Below, piece after piece: positions 19,434 to 29,401 of a stretch of DNA of 64,000 bases. Every line of letters starts with the position of its first letter. The stretch's first letter is position 1. The stretch lies in contig AAZW01000001.1 of NCBI GenBank assembly GCA_000169995.1, forward strand, positions 1 to 64,000. Direction: 5' to 3'. This stretch comes from Vibrionales bacterium SWAT-3. GTDB taxonomy: Bacteria > Pseudomonadota > Gammaproteobacteria > Enterobacterales > Vibrionaceae. Position numbers and translations under genes: made by a program. The notes under the pieces were generated by a model. The model worked only from the letters and a program-made list of their open reading frames with translations, had not been told where the DNA came from and searched no databases.

Positions 19434-19838
19434 ATGATCACCCCAATTGCAACACGATTAACCCGAGGCCAAGACTTAAAGCTTGAACTACAAAAGCTAG
19501 TGACTAAACATAATGTCGCAGCGGGCTCTATTGCATCTTGTGTGGGCTGTGTTTCTCAGATCAATATTCGCTTAGCAAATGCAAACCATACAAAGTTAAT
19601 TCAAGCGCCGTTCGAAATCGTGTCGGTTATGGCAACACTAACACCTAACCACCAGCATGTGCACATTTCGGTAGCTGATGAGAATGGCGACGTGATTGGT
19701 GGTCATTTACTTGAAGGAACCATCATCGCAACCACTGCTGAATTGATTCTTCATCGCTACGATACCTTGACCTTCAGCAGAGAGCATGACGATTCGACAG
19801 GTTACACTGAGCTCACTATCAGTGATAACCCACAATAA
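19434..19838 (+). CDS. PPC (DUF296) domain protein
   Basis: The 134-residue protein is one plant-and-prokaryote-conserved (PPC/DUF296) domain. Signature segments are RLTRGQDLKLELQKL, ASCVGCVSQINIRLAN and VHISVADENGDVIGGHLLEG, the last with the conserved histidine and GGH. In plants this domain is joined to AT-hooks and binds DNA; bacterial stand-alone versions are trimeric and of unknown function. The start at 19434 is chosen because GAGGGAAG precedes it; the in-frame upstream extension overlaps the helicase terminator. Confidence 0.88.
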   Translation: MITPIATRLTRGQDLKLELQKLVTKHNVAAGSIASCVGCVSQINIRLANANHTKLIQAPFEIVSVMATLTPNHQHVHISVADENGDVIGGHLLEGTIIATTAELILHRYDTLTFSREHDDSTGYTELTISDNPQ

Positions 19839-19908
19839 GCTGGCTACACCGAAGGCAATACCAACGCTTATATAAAGCGATACAGATAAACAGTTATTAG
19901 GAAACACC

Positions 19909-20550
19909 ATGGCTCCACACTCAGCAGACTCCGTTATCGTTCTCGATTTCGAAACCACTGGCTTGTCCCCGAATATGGGCGATCGAGCGATAGAAATTGG
20001 TGCCGTAAAACTTGTTAACGGCGAAGTGGTCGACACCTTTCAACAACTGATGAACCCGGGATTTCGCGTGAGTGGGTTCATTGAGGGCTATACCGGAATC
20101 ACTAATCGTATGTTAAGCACTGCTGCAAGCTGTGGAGAAGTGATGGATGAATTTGCAGACTTCATTCAAGACAGCCAATTAGTCGCTCATAATGCCTCAT
20201 TTGATAAGCGCTTTCTTGATGCAGAGTTAGATTATATTGGTCGTGATTACAATGGACAATTTGCATGCTCAATGCTGATCGCTCGCCGCCTAATCCAAGA
20301 CGCACCAACTCATAAGTTAGGTGACCTTGTGCGTTTCAAGAGTATCGACAACGATGGTACTTTCCACAGAGCGTTAGCCGATTCAGAGATGACAGCAAGA
20401 CTATGGTTATTAATGATTGATGAGCTGCAGAGTGACCACGGTATACATCAACCTAGCTTCCAGTTGATGCAGAAAATATCGAAGACAGCCAAAGGTGCAA
20501 TTCCAAAGCTCCTGATGAGTAGCCGAGACCCTGTAAATAATTCTGTGTAA
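19909..20550 (+). CDS. DEDDh 3'-5' exonuclease (DnaQ-like), C-terminus altered by IS256-family insertion
   Basis: The exonuclease domain shows motif I DFETTGL (Asp13, Glu15), motif [11 protein letters not shown] and motif [12 protein letters not shown], so all catalytic residues are present. It resembles the epsilon-like exonucleases that trim DNA or RNA ends. An IS256-family element is inserted in the last sense codon. The current frame reads seven residues (DPVNNSV) into the IS end before stopping. Joining across the 9-bp target duplication gives a native end ...MSSRG and a 207-residue protein, compared with 213 now. The catalytic core is intact, so it is probably still active. AGGAAA lies before the ATG. 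Confidence 0.88.
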   Translation: MAPHSADSVIVLDFETTGLSPNMGDRAIEIGAVKLVNGEVVDTFQQLMNPGFRVSGFIEGYTGITNRMLSTAASCGEVMDEFADFIQDSQLVAHNASFDKRFLDAELDYIGRDYNGQFACSMLIARRLIQDAPTHKLGDLVRFKSIDNDGTFHRALADSEMTARLWLLMIDELQSDHGIHQPSFQLMQKISKTAKGAIPKLLMSSRDPVNNSV

Positions 20551-21831
20551 CTGTCGGGGTTACATATATTCAGTTAATCGGTCTTCGAACATAATCATAA
20601 AGCGGTTCAGGGCTTGTCGCCAGTTTCTAATTGGCATCGTCCATCTTTTGGAGGCATCCTGGATCGCTAAGAAGATCACCTTCCTTGCCGACTCATCAGT
20701 CGGGAACAGCTTACGCTTTTTAATCGCCTTTCTAATAACACTATTAAGTGATTCTATGGCATTAGTCGTATAAATTGCTCGCCTAATATCTTCTGGGTAG
20801 TTGAAGAGCGTATTCAGGTTAGCCCAGTGAGCTGTCCAAGAGCGGCTGATCTGAGGGTATTTGTCATCCCATTTATCTGAAAACTGCTCTAGCGCTAGCA
20901 AGGCTTCATCTTCTGTCTTCGATTGATAGATCTTCTTAAGATCGGCAGTCACAGATTTATAATCTTTCCAAGGTACATACCTAACTGAGTTTCTCACCAT
21001 ATGGACGATACAGAGCTGGATTTGAGTATTCGGGAATGCGGCATTAATGGCATCAGGAAAGCCCTTCAGACCATCGACACATGCAATGAGAATGTCTTTT
21101 ACTCCGCGGTTTTGTAGCTCTGTTAGCACAGCAAGCCAGAACTTGGCACCTTCCGTCTCTGACAGCCACATGCCAAGCAGTTCTTTTTGACCCTCCATGT
21201 TCACGCCTAGCGCAAGATAAACAGCTTTGTTGATGACTTGTTTATCTTGCCTGATTTTAACGACAATGCAGTCGAGATAAACGATTGGATAGACCTCATC
21301 TAGTGGGCGAGATTGCCATTCAACAACCTGCTCTAGAACAGAGTCTGTCACCTTAGATATGAGGGTTGGTGAGACATCCGCATCGTACATTTCCTTGAAT
21401 GTGGCTACGATTTCTCGGGTAGTCATGCCTTTAGCATAGAGGCTTAAGATTTTGTCATCCATCGACTGGAAGCGAGTTTGGTGCTTGCGAACCAGCTTTG
21501 GTTCAAAGCTTGACTCACGGTCACGAGGAACGTCTATCGGCACTTCACCATCATCAGTGATAATTGACTTGCTGGTATACCCATTACGTGAGTTGGAGCT
21601 GGGTTTTGGGGAGTGTTTTTCGTAGCCAAGGTGCTCATCAAGCTCAACATTCAATGCTGTCTCAACAGTCACCTTGGTTAACATTTTGCGGAAGTCATCA
21701 AGATCAGATTCTGTCTTAATTGATTTAGCTGCTTCACGAGCAAAAGCTTCAAGTGCTTTCTTATCCATACTATCCATCCTTAGCCTTTAAGGCTTAAGTC
21801 TAGACAGTTACACAGAATTTAGGACAGTCTC
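20528..21831 (-). mobile_element. IS256-family insertion sequence, complete, about 1304 bp
   Basis: Inner terminal repeats TTCTGTGTAACTGTC match perfectly at both ends; the outermost bases (left ACCCTGTAAATAA, right read inward GAGACTGTCCTAAA) are less alike. A 9-bp direct repeat, GTAGCCGAG, flanks it at 20519-20527 and 21832-21840. Because both IS ends and the target are GAG-rich, the exact border could shift by two or three bases. Confidence 0.9.
20560..21768 (-). CDS. IS256-family transposase
   Basis: The DDE mutator-type transposase is full length (about 402-405 residues). The N-terminal part shows GYTSKSIITDDGEVPIDVPR. Catalytic-region segments are VYLDCIVVKIR, ACVDGLKGFPDAI, LCIVHMVRNSVRYVPWKDY and YTTNAIESLNSVIRK. 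The second ATG at 21768 is preferred because AGGA precedes it at good spacing; the first ATG at 21777 overlaps that ribosome site. The frame is intact. Confidence 0.95.
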   Translation of the reverse strand: MDKKALEAFAREAAKSIKTESDLDDFRKMLTKVTVETALNVELDEHLGYEKHSPKPSSNSRNGYTSKSIITDDGEVPIDVPRDRESSFEPKLVRKHQTRFQSMDDKILSLYAKGMTTREIVATFKEMYDADVSPTLISKVTDSVLEQVVEWQSRPLDEVYPIVYLDCIVVKIRQDKQVINKAVYLALGVNMEGQKELLGMWLSETEGAKFWLAVLTELQNRGVKDILIACVDGLKGFPDAINAAFPNTQIQLCIVHMVRNSVRYVPWKDYKSVTADLKKIYQSKTEDEALLALEQFSDKWDDKYPQISRSWTAHWANLNTLFNYPEDIRRAIYTTNAIESLNSVIRKAIKKRKLFPTDESARKVIFLAIQDASKRWTMPIRNWRQALNRFMIMFEDRLTEYM

Positions 21832-21931
21832 GTAGCCGAGGTTAAGTGCATTCGCAATAATTAGAATAAGTAAAGACTGCTCTATATTTCTAGAGTAGCC
21901 TTTTCTTTTATTGGCAAGGCTTACTTGCGCC

Positions 21932-22768
21932 CTACTCTTGCAAGGTAATCAATGTTGACTCAAGGCTCTCTAATTCATTCATGAAATAAGACCATTGCTT
22001 ATCACTACTTACCGCTGTGATATCCACTAAAAACTTGGCGGATGTCTGCATATTCTTGGTAAGTTGAGATTCCAAACCGTCGGGATAATAAGACTCATTG
22101 TTCAAAAGCAACTTCATAATAATCGGCTGAGCGATATGCAAGTCGCTCTTCTTTTCCATGAGCAGTGTGAGGTCTTGATAAGTATTATTTTGATACTCTC
22201 GCCAGCTATTATTGGTATTTATCCACTCTTGAGACCACGTCATAATAATCTGTTGTTGTTCTTTAGATACCGATCCTAACCATCGCTCTAGTCGTTCCTC
22301 TATTCGCTCGCGATATCGCTCTCTAGAATCATCATCATTCAAAGACAATCTCTCTTCATAAAACTCTTGCTGCTTTTTTCTAAAGTTCTTTAAGAATTCG
22401 CTATCTTGTTTAGGGTTAAGTTGCATACTTAACGCGTAAATGTCAGGAGAGAATTTATTAACGATTGTTCGAATGTGATTTTTTATTTGCTCACTTTGTT
22501 CAACAATAAAAGCGGGGCTCAACTCTGAACAATTAATACTTTGCAGCACTTCTATCTGTTCAATATAAAGTGGTAACTGAATTTCTTTATGCCATGCTTG
22601 CAATGAATCTAAGCGCGCTTCTAACTCAGACTCTTGGCTATTGGATAACGAAACAAAGTCTTCTATATAGCTCACCGCAAACCAGCTGATATTGTTATAT
22701 GCGAATTTGGTTCCGCATCCGACAAATAGGAAACAACCCAATAGAAGTAACCAACGGCATTTTCTCAT
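21932..22768 (-). CDS. DUF6279-type lipoprotein
   Basis: The 278-residue protein has a lipoprotein signal peptide (MRKCRWLLLLGCFLFVGCG, lipobox FVGC) and a mainly helical, charged mature part with coiled-coil-like segments (RERYRERIEERLERWL). The start of the mature part, YNNISWFAVSYIEDFVSLS, is characteristic of a family of gammaproteobacterial lipoproteins of unknown function (I place it in DUF6279). It is likely anchored to a membrane facing the periplasm. Single gene; the IS256-family element and the end of the exonuclease gene lie downstream. Confidence 0.7.
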   Translation of the reverse strand: MRKCRWLLLLGCFLFVGCGTKFAYNNISWFAVSYIEDFVSLSNSQESELEARLDSLQAWHKEIQLPLYIEQIEVLQSINCSELSPAFIVEQSEQIKNHIRTIVNKFSPDIYALSMQLNPKQDSEFLKNFRKKQQEFYEERLSLNDDDSRERYRERIEERLERWLGSVSKEQQQIIMTWSQEWINTNNSWREYQNNTYQDLTLLMEKKSDLHIAQPIIMKLLLNNESYYPDGLESQLTKNMQTSAKFLVDITAVSSDKQWSYFMNELESLESTLITLQE

Positions 22769-23060
22769 TACACCCTCTCACAGCCTATGACTAATCAGTA
22801 AACCCAAACGACAAAATAGATTTACTCTTGATCTTATAACATTAGCTATAAAAGCAAGTTCTCGTAAAACTTTCAGATAAATTGAGACTTAGCCTTGCCA
22901 AATAAGCCATTTCGGCAAATGATTAAAATAAAACCTATTGTTAGCAGTGATGTTATTCGGCTTTTTTGCTTATTTGAAATGCAAGTTGGAAATAGCTGCA
23001 CGCTTTAAATGAGTATCGAATGAACAGTATTTGGGAGGGAAGCTTATGGCCGCTATTCCT

Positions 23061-24114
23061 GGCTTTGTTGCGTAATTCAGTTTAGAGACAGAGCAGCCCC
23101 ATTTCGTGCATTTCTTAGTCAATACGGCAAGTTTCAGGCATACCTAACCCAGTGAGCTTGTTCAACGCTTTTATCATCGCGTAAGTTTCTCCCACTTGTG
23201 CATTGTAATTTCTTAAACTTAAACGACCACCAAGTAACTGTTTAACTCGATACATCGCTGTTTCTGACAGGGAGCGTTTGTGGTAACCATATCGCTCTTT
23301 CCAATACTTATTTGAGCCATATAACTTCTGGCAACCTACTGCGAGATTTCGGGGATGACCCCGCTCCCAGAAGGCAGCCCCTTCTCTTGGAGGAATAAGC
23401 GCAACGGCTCGCTTAATCTTAATTGCATCGTGACATGCTCTCGTATCATAAGCGCCATCACCAGACACCTCGTGGATACTTCGGCGAGTTTGTTTCAGTA
23501 AATTCGGGAGTACTTCTCCATCTGTAACTGTCGATAGACTTGGCTCGGCTGCAATAATTTCATGAGTGTTTGTATCCACGGCAATATGAAGTTTTCGCCA
23601 GACTCTACGTTTGCCATCTGTCCCGTGTTTTTTGACTTTCCATTCACCTTCGCCATAAGCCTTAAGGCCAGTCGCATCAATAGCTAGATGTTGTATCGTA
23701 CCTCTCGTTTTTGTCTTAAGTGAGACCTCAACTTGCTTGGCTCTACGACTGATGCAGGTGTAATGCGGACAACTTAACGGTACATGGGCTAACCTAAATA
23801 TCGAGTTGATAAAACCTTGCAGCGCTCTTAATGGCATAGAAAAAACTCGTTTCACCATGAGGGCTGTCGTGATAGCTAAATCACTGAACCGACGAGGCCT
23901 CCCGCGCTTATTCTGTTTGCTTTGCGTCCAGCCACTTATCGCTTCTTCATCAATCCAAAAGGTCAAAGAACCGCGGTTAATGAGTGATTGGTTGTATTGC
24001 TTCCAGTTGGTTGTTTTGTAACGAGGTTTAGGCATAGGGCTACGAGAGGGAGTGAATATAGCTGATCAGATCGTAGGTTTTAGGTTTAGTTCCAATGAAT
24101 TACGCAACAAAGCC
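23061..24114 (-). mobile_element. IS5-family (IS903-type) insertion sequence, complete, 1054 bp
   Basis: Perfect terminal inverted repeats of at least 19 bp (GGCTTTGTTGCGTAATTCA) and a perfect 9-bp target duplication GCTATTCCT at 23052-23060 and 24115-24123. Both features match the IS903 group. Confidence 0.95.
23115..24035 (-). CDS. IS5-family (IS903-type) transposase
   Basis: The 306-residue DDE transposase is full length and uninterrupted. Typical segments are RGRPRRFSDLAITTALMVK, LAIDATGLKAYGEGEWK (first Asp), EVSGDGAYDTRACHDA (second Asp) and GYHKRSLSETAMYRVKQLLG (Glu with the YREK-like motif). Confidence 0.95.
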   Translation of the reverse strand: MPKPRYKTTNWKQYNQSLINRGSLTFWIDEEAISGWTQSKQNKRGRPRRFSDLAITTALMVKRVFSMPLRALQGFINSIFRLAHVPLSCPHYTCISRRAKQVEVSLKTKTRGTIQHLAIDATGLKAYGEGEWKVKKHGTDGKRRVWRKLHIAVDTNTHEIIAAEPSLSTVTDGEVLPNLLKQTRRSIHEVSGDGAYDTRACHDAIKIKRAVALIPPREGAAFWERGHPRNLAVGCQKLYGSNKYWKERYGYHKRSLSETAMYRVKQLLGGRLSLRNYNAQVGETYAMIKALNKLTGLGMPETCRID

Positions 24115-24337
24115 GCTATTCCTGAAAATACCAGCGCGTTAGAATACGAGCTTTGCTATTTTGACGATGGGGAAGTAACTACCATGACAATAATAGCGAG
24201 CAACCGACAGGAAGCGATGACTTGGTATCTTAACGAAGGAAAACATCTGAACGACCTTTATTCGATAAGGCCCGATGAATAGAGAGCAGATTAATCGTTA
24301 TATAGCGTGGGGAAATATACTAACCCATTGAGAAACA

Positions 24338-24374
24338 CCCTTTACTGCGCCGTGCTTAACGTGACAGTAAAGGG
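24338..24374 (-). terminator. Hairpin downstream of dbpA, possible terminator
   Basis: A 10-bp stem (CCCTTTACTG/CAGTAAAGGG) with a 17-nt loop starts 14 bp past the dbpA stop. No good T tract follows it on the minus strand, so its role is uncertain. Confidence 0.4.
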
Positions 24375-24387
24375 CTAGAATCTCGAA

Positions 24388-25767
24388 TTACTTCAGAATT
24401 CGGGCGCGGAATTGACGGCCCTTCATTTTGCCGGATTCGATCTTATTCAATGCTTTCTTAGCAACAGAACGCTCTACCGCTACGTAAGCACGCATTGCAA
24501 ACAAATTGATCTTACCTACTGATTTACCATCGATACCACCTTGACCAGTCAATGCACCAAGAATATCACCCGCACGAAGTTTAGCTTTCTTACCACCATC
24601 AATCTGGATGGTTACCATGTTTGAGTAGTAAGGCTTAGCAATTGGTTTTGCCGGTAACTCAGATGGCTCAATCGGCATGTCCATGTACTCATCAATTTGA
24701 GCAACACGGTACATCTCTTTTTCGCTAAAGAAACTAATAGCGACGCCTTTACTACCAGCACGACCTGTACGACCAATGCGGTGTACGTGAACTTCAGGGT
24801 CGCGAGATAACTCGAAGTTGAATACTGCGTCTAGGTTATCAACGTCTAGGCCACGAGCCGCAACATCTGTCGCCACTAGAATCGAGATGGTTTTGTTTGA
24901 GAACTGGACCAAAGCTTGGTCACGTTCACGCTGTTCCATGTCGCCATGCAGCTCGATAACACTGAAGCCACGGTGGCTAAGTTCGTCAGTTACGTTCTGT
25001 ACTTCTTTCTTAGTGTTACAGAACACAACGGCAGATTCTGGTTGGTGATGAAGTAACAGCAACTCTAGAGCGTCATCACGAGCTTCAGAACCTTCTAACT
25101 TGTAGAAGTGTTGTTGGATGCTTGAGTGATCGTGCGTTGATTCAACCTTCACCATTTCAGGGTTGCGCATGATGCGGTCTGCAACAGATTTGATCTGTTT
25201 AGGGAAAGTCGCACTGAATAGCAGAGTTTGACGTTCTTTTGGTGCTGCATCGATAACTGCATCCAACGCGTCTTGGAAGCCCATCTCTAGCATGCGGTCC
25301 GCTTCATCTAACACAAGCGTGTTCAGCTCAGACAAGTCAATGCGGCCTTTCTCTAGGTGATCAAGAATACGACCAGGTGTACCTACAAGAATGTGCGCGC
25401 CATGCTCTAGTGAACCAATCTGTGGCCCCATTGGCATACCGCCACATAGTGTCAGCACTTTAATATTGTGAATGCCACGAGCAAGAGTGCGAATCTCTTT
25501 TGCTACTTGGTCTGCCAGTTCACGAGTCGGACATAACACTAAAGACTGAACACGGAAACGCTTAACGCGCAGGTTTTGTAGCACGCCTAAACCAAAAGCA
25601 GCTGTTTTACCTGACCCCGTTTTACCCTGACCGATAACGTCCTTGCCATTTAGGATAGTAGGAAGACTTAACGCTTGGATCGGCGTCATTTCAGTATAAC
25701 CAAGAGAATCCAACGTATGCAGAAGCTCAGGTTTAAGGGCGATTGAAGAGAATTTTGAAGTGCTCAA
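24388..25767 (-). CDS. dbpA: ATP-dependent RNA helicase DbpA
   Basis: The 459-residue DEAD-box helicase acts on 23S rRNA helix 92 during 50S assembly. The core motifs are QGKTGSGKTAAFGLG, PTRELADQ, TPGRILDH, LDEADRMLEMGF, SATFP, VATDVAARGLDV and HRIGRTGRAG. The C-terminal RNA-recognition domain (from about residue 385, VTIQIDGGKKAKLRAGDILGAL) defines DbpA among DEAD-box proteins. The start is a TTG (25767): no in-frame ATG or GTG lies nearby upstream and the protein begins where DbpA normally does. A rare start may lower expression. Single gene. Confidence 0.94.
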   Translation of the reverse strand: MSTSKFSSIALKPELLHTLDSLGYTEMTPIQALSLPTILNGKDVIGQGKTGSGKTAAFGLGVLQNLRVKRFRVQSLVLCPTRELADQVAKEIRTLARGIHNIKVLTLCGGMPMGPQIGSLEHGAHILVGTPGRILDHLEKGRIDLSELNTLVLDEADRMLEMGFQDALDAVIDAAPKERQTLLFSATFPKQIKSVADRIMRNPEMVKVESTHDHSSIQQHFYKLEGSEARDDALELLLLHHQPESAVVFCNTKKEVQNVTDELSHRGFSVIELHGDMEQRERDQALVQFSNKTISILVATDVAARGLDVDNLDAVFNFELSRDPEVHVHRIGRTGRAGSKGVAISFFSEKEMYRVAQIDEYMDMPIEPSELPAKPIAKPYYSNMVTIQIDGGKKAKLRAGDILGALTGQGGIDGKSVGKINLFAMRAYVAVERSVAKKALNKIESGKMKGRQFRARILK

Positions 25768-25865
25768 TGGAAATATCCAACTGGTGAAAAACAGAGTGCA
25801 TTATGAGTGTTTTTGAAAATTATTCCACCTTAATCACAGTTTTGAAGAAATAGGTTAGGCGAACA

Positions 25866-25892
25866 CAAAAAAGCCAGCTTTCTTAGCTGGCT
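25866..25892 (-). terminator. Rho-independent terminator of ydhF
   Basis: An 8-bp stem (AGCCAGCT/AGCTGGCT) with a 5-nt loop, followed on the minus strand by TTTTTT. It starts 24 bp past the stop. Confidence 0.9.
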
Positions 25893-25915
25893 TTCGCTTC
25901 TATATGAATTGCTTT

Positions 25916-26824
<909 letters not shown>

Positions 26825-27041
26825 GGGTTGTCTCCTTTATCAATACTGAGCGTATCCTATGCTCGTTTTACCGAGGGCTCAACGTTTAACAAATGGCAAA
26901 GGTAAACGCTTGCTAAAACTGTGAGAGCAACAGAAAAACCAACACTCAAATCAATAATAGCTTGCTGTCTGGCTCTCAGGCGTTCTACGAAAAAGGTGGT
27001 TTACTCGAATGAAAAATAACACTTTCTATAAATTTGAGTGA

Positions 27042-27608
27042 TTAAAAGCGATTAAGTTCCACGGTCAAATTGTCTCCGTCACTAGTGAGAACGATCCAAG
27101 GAGAGTCAACATTCGGGACATTCCATCGGCTTATTTGCTCTGAAGAGTCGTGCGATCCATTCATAAACTCGATCAACTGCTTGTCCACTATGTCAGCACC
27201 TACTCCTCCCCTTTCCGCGTGTTCAAGTTGGCTCACAACATCGAACTCATCTTCCCCAATACGAATTGAGCTGAGCGCAAAGCCATCTTGGCGTAGGTAT
27301 GCTTGAAGTTTGGTGTAACTTAATTTGGAATATGGCAGTGTAAAACGAACGGCTTCGACACTTGATGCTGTTAAGTCCAACTCTACATACACATCAAGAT
27401 CGTAGTACTGCGTTAGGTCACTGCACAGCTGAGTGCCTTCGACTTCGCCACAATCCATTAAATCGATGTCGTTGATATAGTGTTGGGAACTTGGCAAGGA
27501 AGGACTCGTGTTAAACACGGTTCGCAGCCACCAGCTTTCATTCGCTTGAACGGAGAAAGAGAGGATATTGAAAGCTAATAGTACGATTAGGGCAGAAAAA
27601 CGTTTCAT
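27042..27608 (-). CDS. Exported hypothetical protein, 188 residues
   Basis: An N-terminal signal peptide (MKRFSALIVLLAFNILSFSVQA) precedes an acidic mature domain of about 165 residues with two cysteines (Cys near 53 and 62, in LMDCGEVEGTQLCSD), which could form a disulfide in the periplasm. It has a mixed alpha/beta look and no other motif. I do not recognise the family. It lies downstream of the adhesin operon on the same strand but a strong terminator (27694-27718) separates them, so it is probably transcribed on its own. Confidence 0.65.
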   Translation of the reverse strand: MKRFSALIVLLAFNILSFSVQANESWWLRTVFNTSPSLPSSQHYINDIDLMDCGEVEGTQLCSDLTQYYDLDVYVELDLTASSVEAVRFTLPYSKLSYTKLQAYLRQDGFALSSIRIGEDEFDVVSQLEHAERGGVGADIVDKQLIEFMNGSHDSSEQISRWNVPNVDSPWIVLTSDGDNLTVELNRF

Positions 27609-27693
27609 TAATGTCGCTTATTCAAATCACTAGACGTGACCCATTATACGTAACCAAACAACCAACAACCTGTTGAGCCACAAATTTTAGGCG

Positions 27694-27718
27694 AAAAAAA
27701 ACGGGCATACATGCCCGC
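27694..27718 (-). terminator. Rho-independent terminator at the end of the adhesin operon
   Basis: A 6-7-bp G+C-rich stem (CGGGCAT/ATGCCCG) is followed on the minus strand by eight T. It lies about 100 bp past the last gene of the six-gene unit. Confidence 0.88.
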
Positions 27719-27818
27719 TAGATAAATTCATCGCCGAATAACGTAATCCGTCACGTTGAGAACCATTACGAAAGTAAGGATATCACTCCACCTGCAAAAT
27801 AACAACACGTCGTACCAA

Positions 27819-28763
27819 TTATTTATATCCACCTTCAATAGCAGGTTCTTCAAGCGACAATCTAACTTTGTTACGTTGAATCGCTTCTGGCGGTAAGCTG
27901 ATGAAACCGTACTGATTTAGCACCTCTTGATGGTCTTCAGAAAGCGTTAGGCCGATAAAGAATTTCTCTTGCTCGGTAAACCCTTTACGGTGTGCTGGGA
28001 TATTCAAGTACATGTAGTACACCGTCGCTAATGGGTAGCGCCCAGAAAGAATTGTCTCTTTGTTAAGATCGTAATTAACCCCTAAGTTATCGACAACACT
28101 CAGCCATTTCACATCAGAGATTTGATCCGAGTATACGGTGTAACCAATCGCCGCCTCTTCATCTTCAATCTTGTTTATAAGATGTGGTAAGTCCGATAGG
28201 AACTGAGTATGTGCATATTCCCCATCCGCTCCACATTCTACCCAGCTGGAAAAAGTAGTATGCCCTTTCAGGTTATGGTCAATGGCGAAAGGCAACATAT
28301 GAGTGTCGAGGCTTTCGCCATTACGAACATCACTAGTTGGCGACCATTTAGGGTGCTTAGGATCATTCGAGCATCCAAATACATCGATAAGTTCTGCGAC
28401 CGTAATAGATGTGGCAGGGTTATCTTCATTGGCCAAAATTGCAATCACATCGGCGGTAAACATTAGCTCTGTCGGCCTGTAGCCGTAACGCATGTCAAAC
28501 CTCGCCATCTCTTTGTCGGTCCACTTTTTCGAAGTAATACCCACTCGAGAACGCTGCATGATCATTTGTTCTGGCACGCTGTCACTCAACAAAAGCTCCA
28601 AGTCGATCTCTTGACTCTTAAGCAAGTCTTCAACCAAGGCTTCCATATTAGGCTCAATAGCGACTAAGCCGATTTCAGTGACGTCATTCGCCAATATTAC
28701 TGGTGAGAAAAGGGCCGGTATAGTGGCAAGCAGTAAGCCAGATTTATTCGATAGACTCTTCAT
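27819..28763 (-). CDS. PstS-like periplasmic binding protein in adhesin operon
   Basis: The 314-residue protein has a signal peptide (to about residue 25, SPVILAND) and the overall pattern of the phosphate-binding PBP-like superfamily: ILANEDNPATSITVAELIDVFG, a WSPTSDVRNGESLDTHMLPF loop, IGYTVYSD and GRYPLATVYYMYLN. The first phosphate-loop motif of classical PstS (SGS/T) is not clearly present, so its ligand is open. It is the last gene of the operon: its ATG shares one base with the stop of the OmpA-like gene and GGAGG lies inside that gene. No transporter permease is near. A role in sensing or in adhesin biogenesis is inference from position. Confidence 0.8.
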   Translation of the reverse strand: MKSLSNKSGLLLATIPALFSPVILANDVTEIGLVAIEPNMEALVEDLLKSQEIDLELLLSDSVPEQMIMQRSRVGITSKKWTDKEMARFDMRYGYRPTELMFTADVIAILANEDNPATSITVAELIDVFGCSNDPKHPKWSPTSDVRNGESLDTHMLPFAIDHNLKGHTTFSSWVECGADGEYAHTQFLSDLPHLINKIEDEEAAIGYTVYSDQISDVKWLSVVDNLGVNYDLNKETILSGRYPLATVYYMYLNIPAHRKGFTEQEKFFIGLTLSEDHQEVLNQYGFISLPPEAIQRNKVRLSLEEPAIEGGYK

Positions 28764-29401
28764 TACTGGCCTCCTTCCGGGTCAATCATTATCTTAGATT
28801 CAACGTCACTGTTACTGTCTAGCTGCATCTCTGAGGTGAAAATATTCCAAGATGGATTCACTTCCATACTCTCGGTTTTTAACACAGCAATGGTTCTACG
28901 TTTACGCTTGTGAAGATGCTGAGTTAGGCTAGTGATCTGCGTAAATTCTTGCTCAAAGATACGCTTGCTATCGATTCCGCGGTCGATCAGTGCGTCTCGG
29001 ATAACGCCCGTTCTTTTCTTAGCCAATGCCTTATTGTAAGTGTTGGTACCCTCTGAGCTAGTATCGCCAACCAAGGTTACTGAAGCGTCCGGCTGCTCAC
29101 CAAGCAAACGAACTAACTCATTCAACACCGCTGTATGCTCTGGTTTAAGGTCGTACTTATCGAAATCAAATGCCACGCTGAGTACTTCAACGTCTTCTGC
29201 GATCTTCCAGTTCGCACAGCCTTTGATATCAACGGTTACGCCTTCAGGTGTATCCGCGCACAGGTCTCGCTGGTTAATCACTCCGTCACGGTCATTATCC
29301 GCTAAATCATCGATTTGGTGACGAGTCATGGTGGTGTCTGGCGTTTCTGCACAGCCCATCAGCAAAATAGAACTAAGTAGTGCGAGTTTAATATGTTTCA
29401 T
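28763..29401 (-). CDS. OmpA-family lipoprotein with thrombospondin type-3 motif
   Basis: From the ATG at 29401 the 212-residue protein has a lipoprotein signal (MKHIKLALLSSILLMGCAE, lipobox LMGC), then a calcium-binding thrombospondin type-3 type repeat (DLADNDRDGVINQRDLCADT), then an OmpA C-terminal peptidoglycan-binding domain (VAFDFDKYDLKPEHTAVLNE to ASVTLVGDTSSEGTNTYN). The peptidoglycan-contact region ends with a basic HLHKRKRRTIAVL. It would tie the outer membrane to the cell wall near the exporter. Its ATG shares one base with the TolC stop. OmpA-domain genes occupy the same place in adhesin operons of Shewanella type. Confidence 0.88.
   Translation of the reverse strand: MKHIKLALLSSILLMGCAETPDTTMTRHQIDDLADNDRDGVINQRDLCADTPEGVTVDIKGCANWKIAEDVEVLSVAFDFDKYDLKPEHTAVLNELVRLLGEQPDASVTLVGDTSSEGTNTYNKALAKKRTGVIRDALIDRGIDSKRIFEQEFTQITSLTQHLHKRKRRTIAVLKTESMEVNPSWNIFTSEMQLDSNSDVESKIMIDPEGGQ

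Larger units (their letters stand above)
23046..24282 (+). pseudogene. Small 57-residue hypothetical gene interrupted by an IS903-type element
   Basis: The ATG at 23046 follows a strong GGGAGGGA ribosome site. After ATG GCC the target sequence GCTATTCCT begins, and the IS starts at 23061. The second target copy (24115-24123) continues in the same frame to the TAG at 24280-24282. Joined, the gene codes for 57 residues beginning MAAIPENTSALEYELCYFDD. The present frame from the GTG at 24052 uses 21 codons of IS end as a new N-terminus and gives a 76-residue chimera (MNIADQIVGFRFSSNELRNK then the native part). The native product is acidic, soluble and of unknown function. Confidence 0.8.

Noticed and set aside
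20560..24114. The two neighbouring IS elements as one composite transposon
   Set aside because: They belong to different families (IS256 and IS903 type), each has its own target duplication, and the DNA between them is an ordinary lipoprotein gene.
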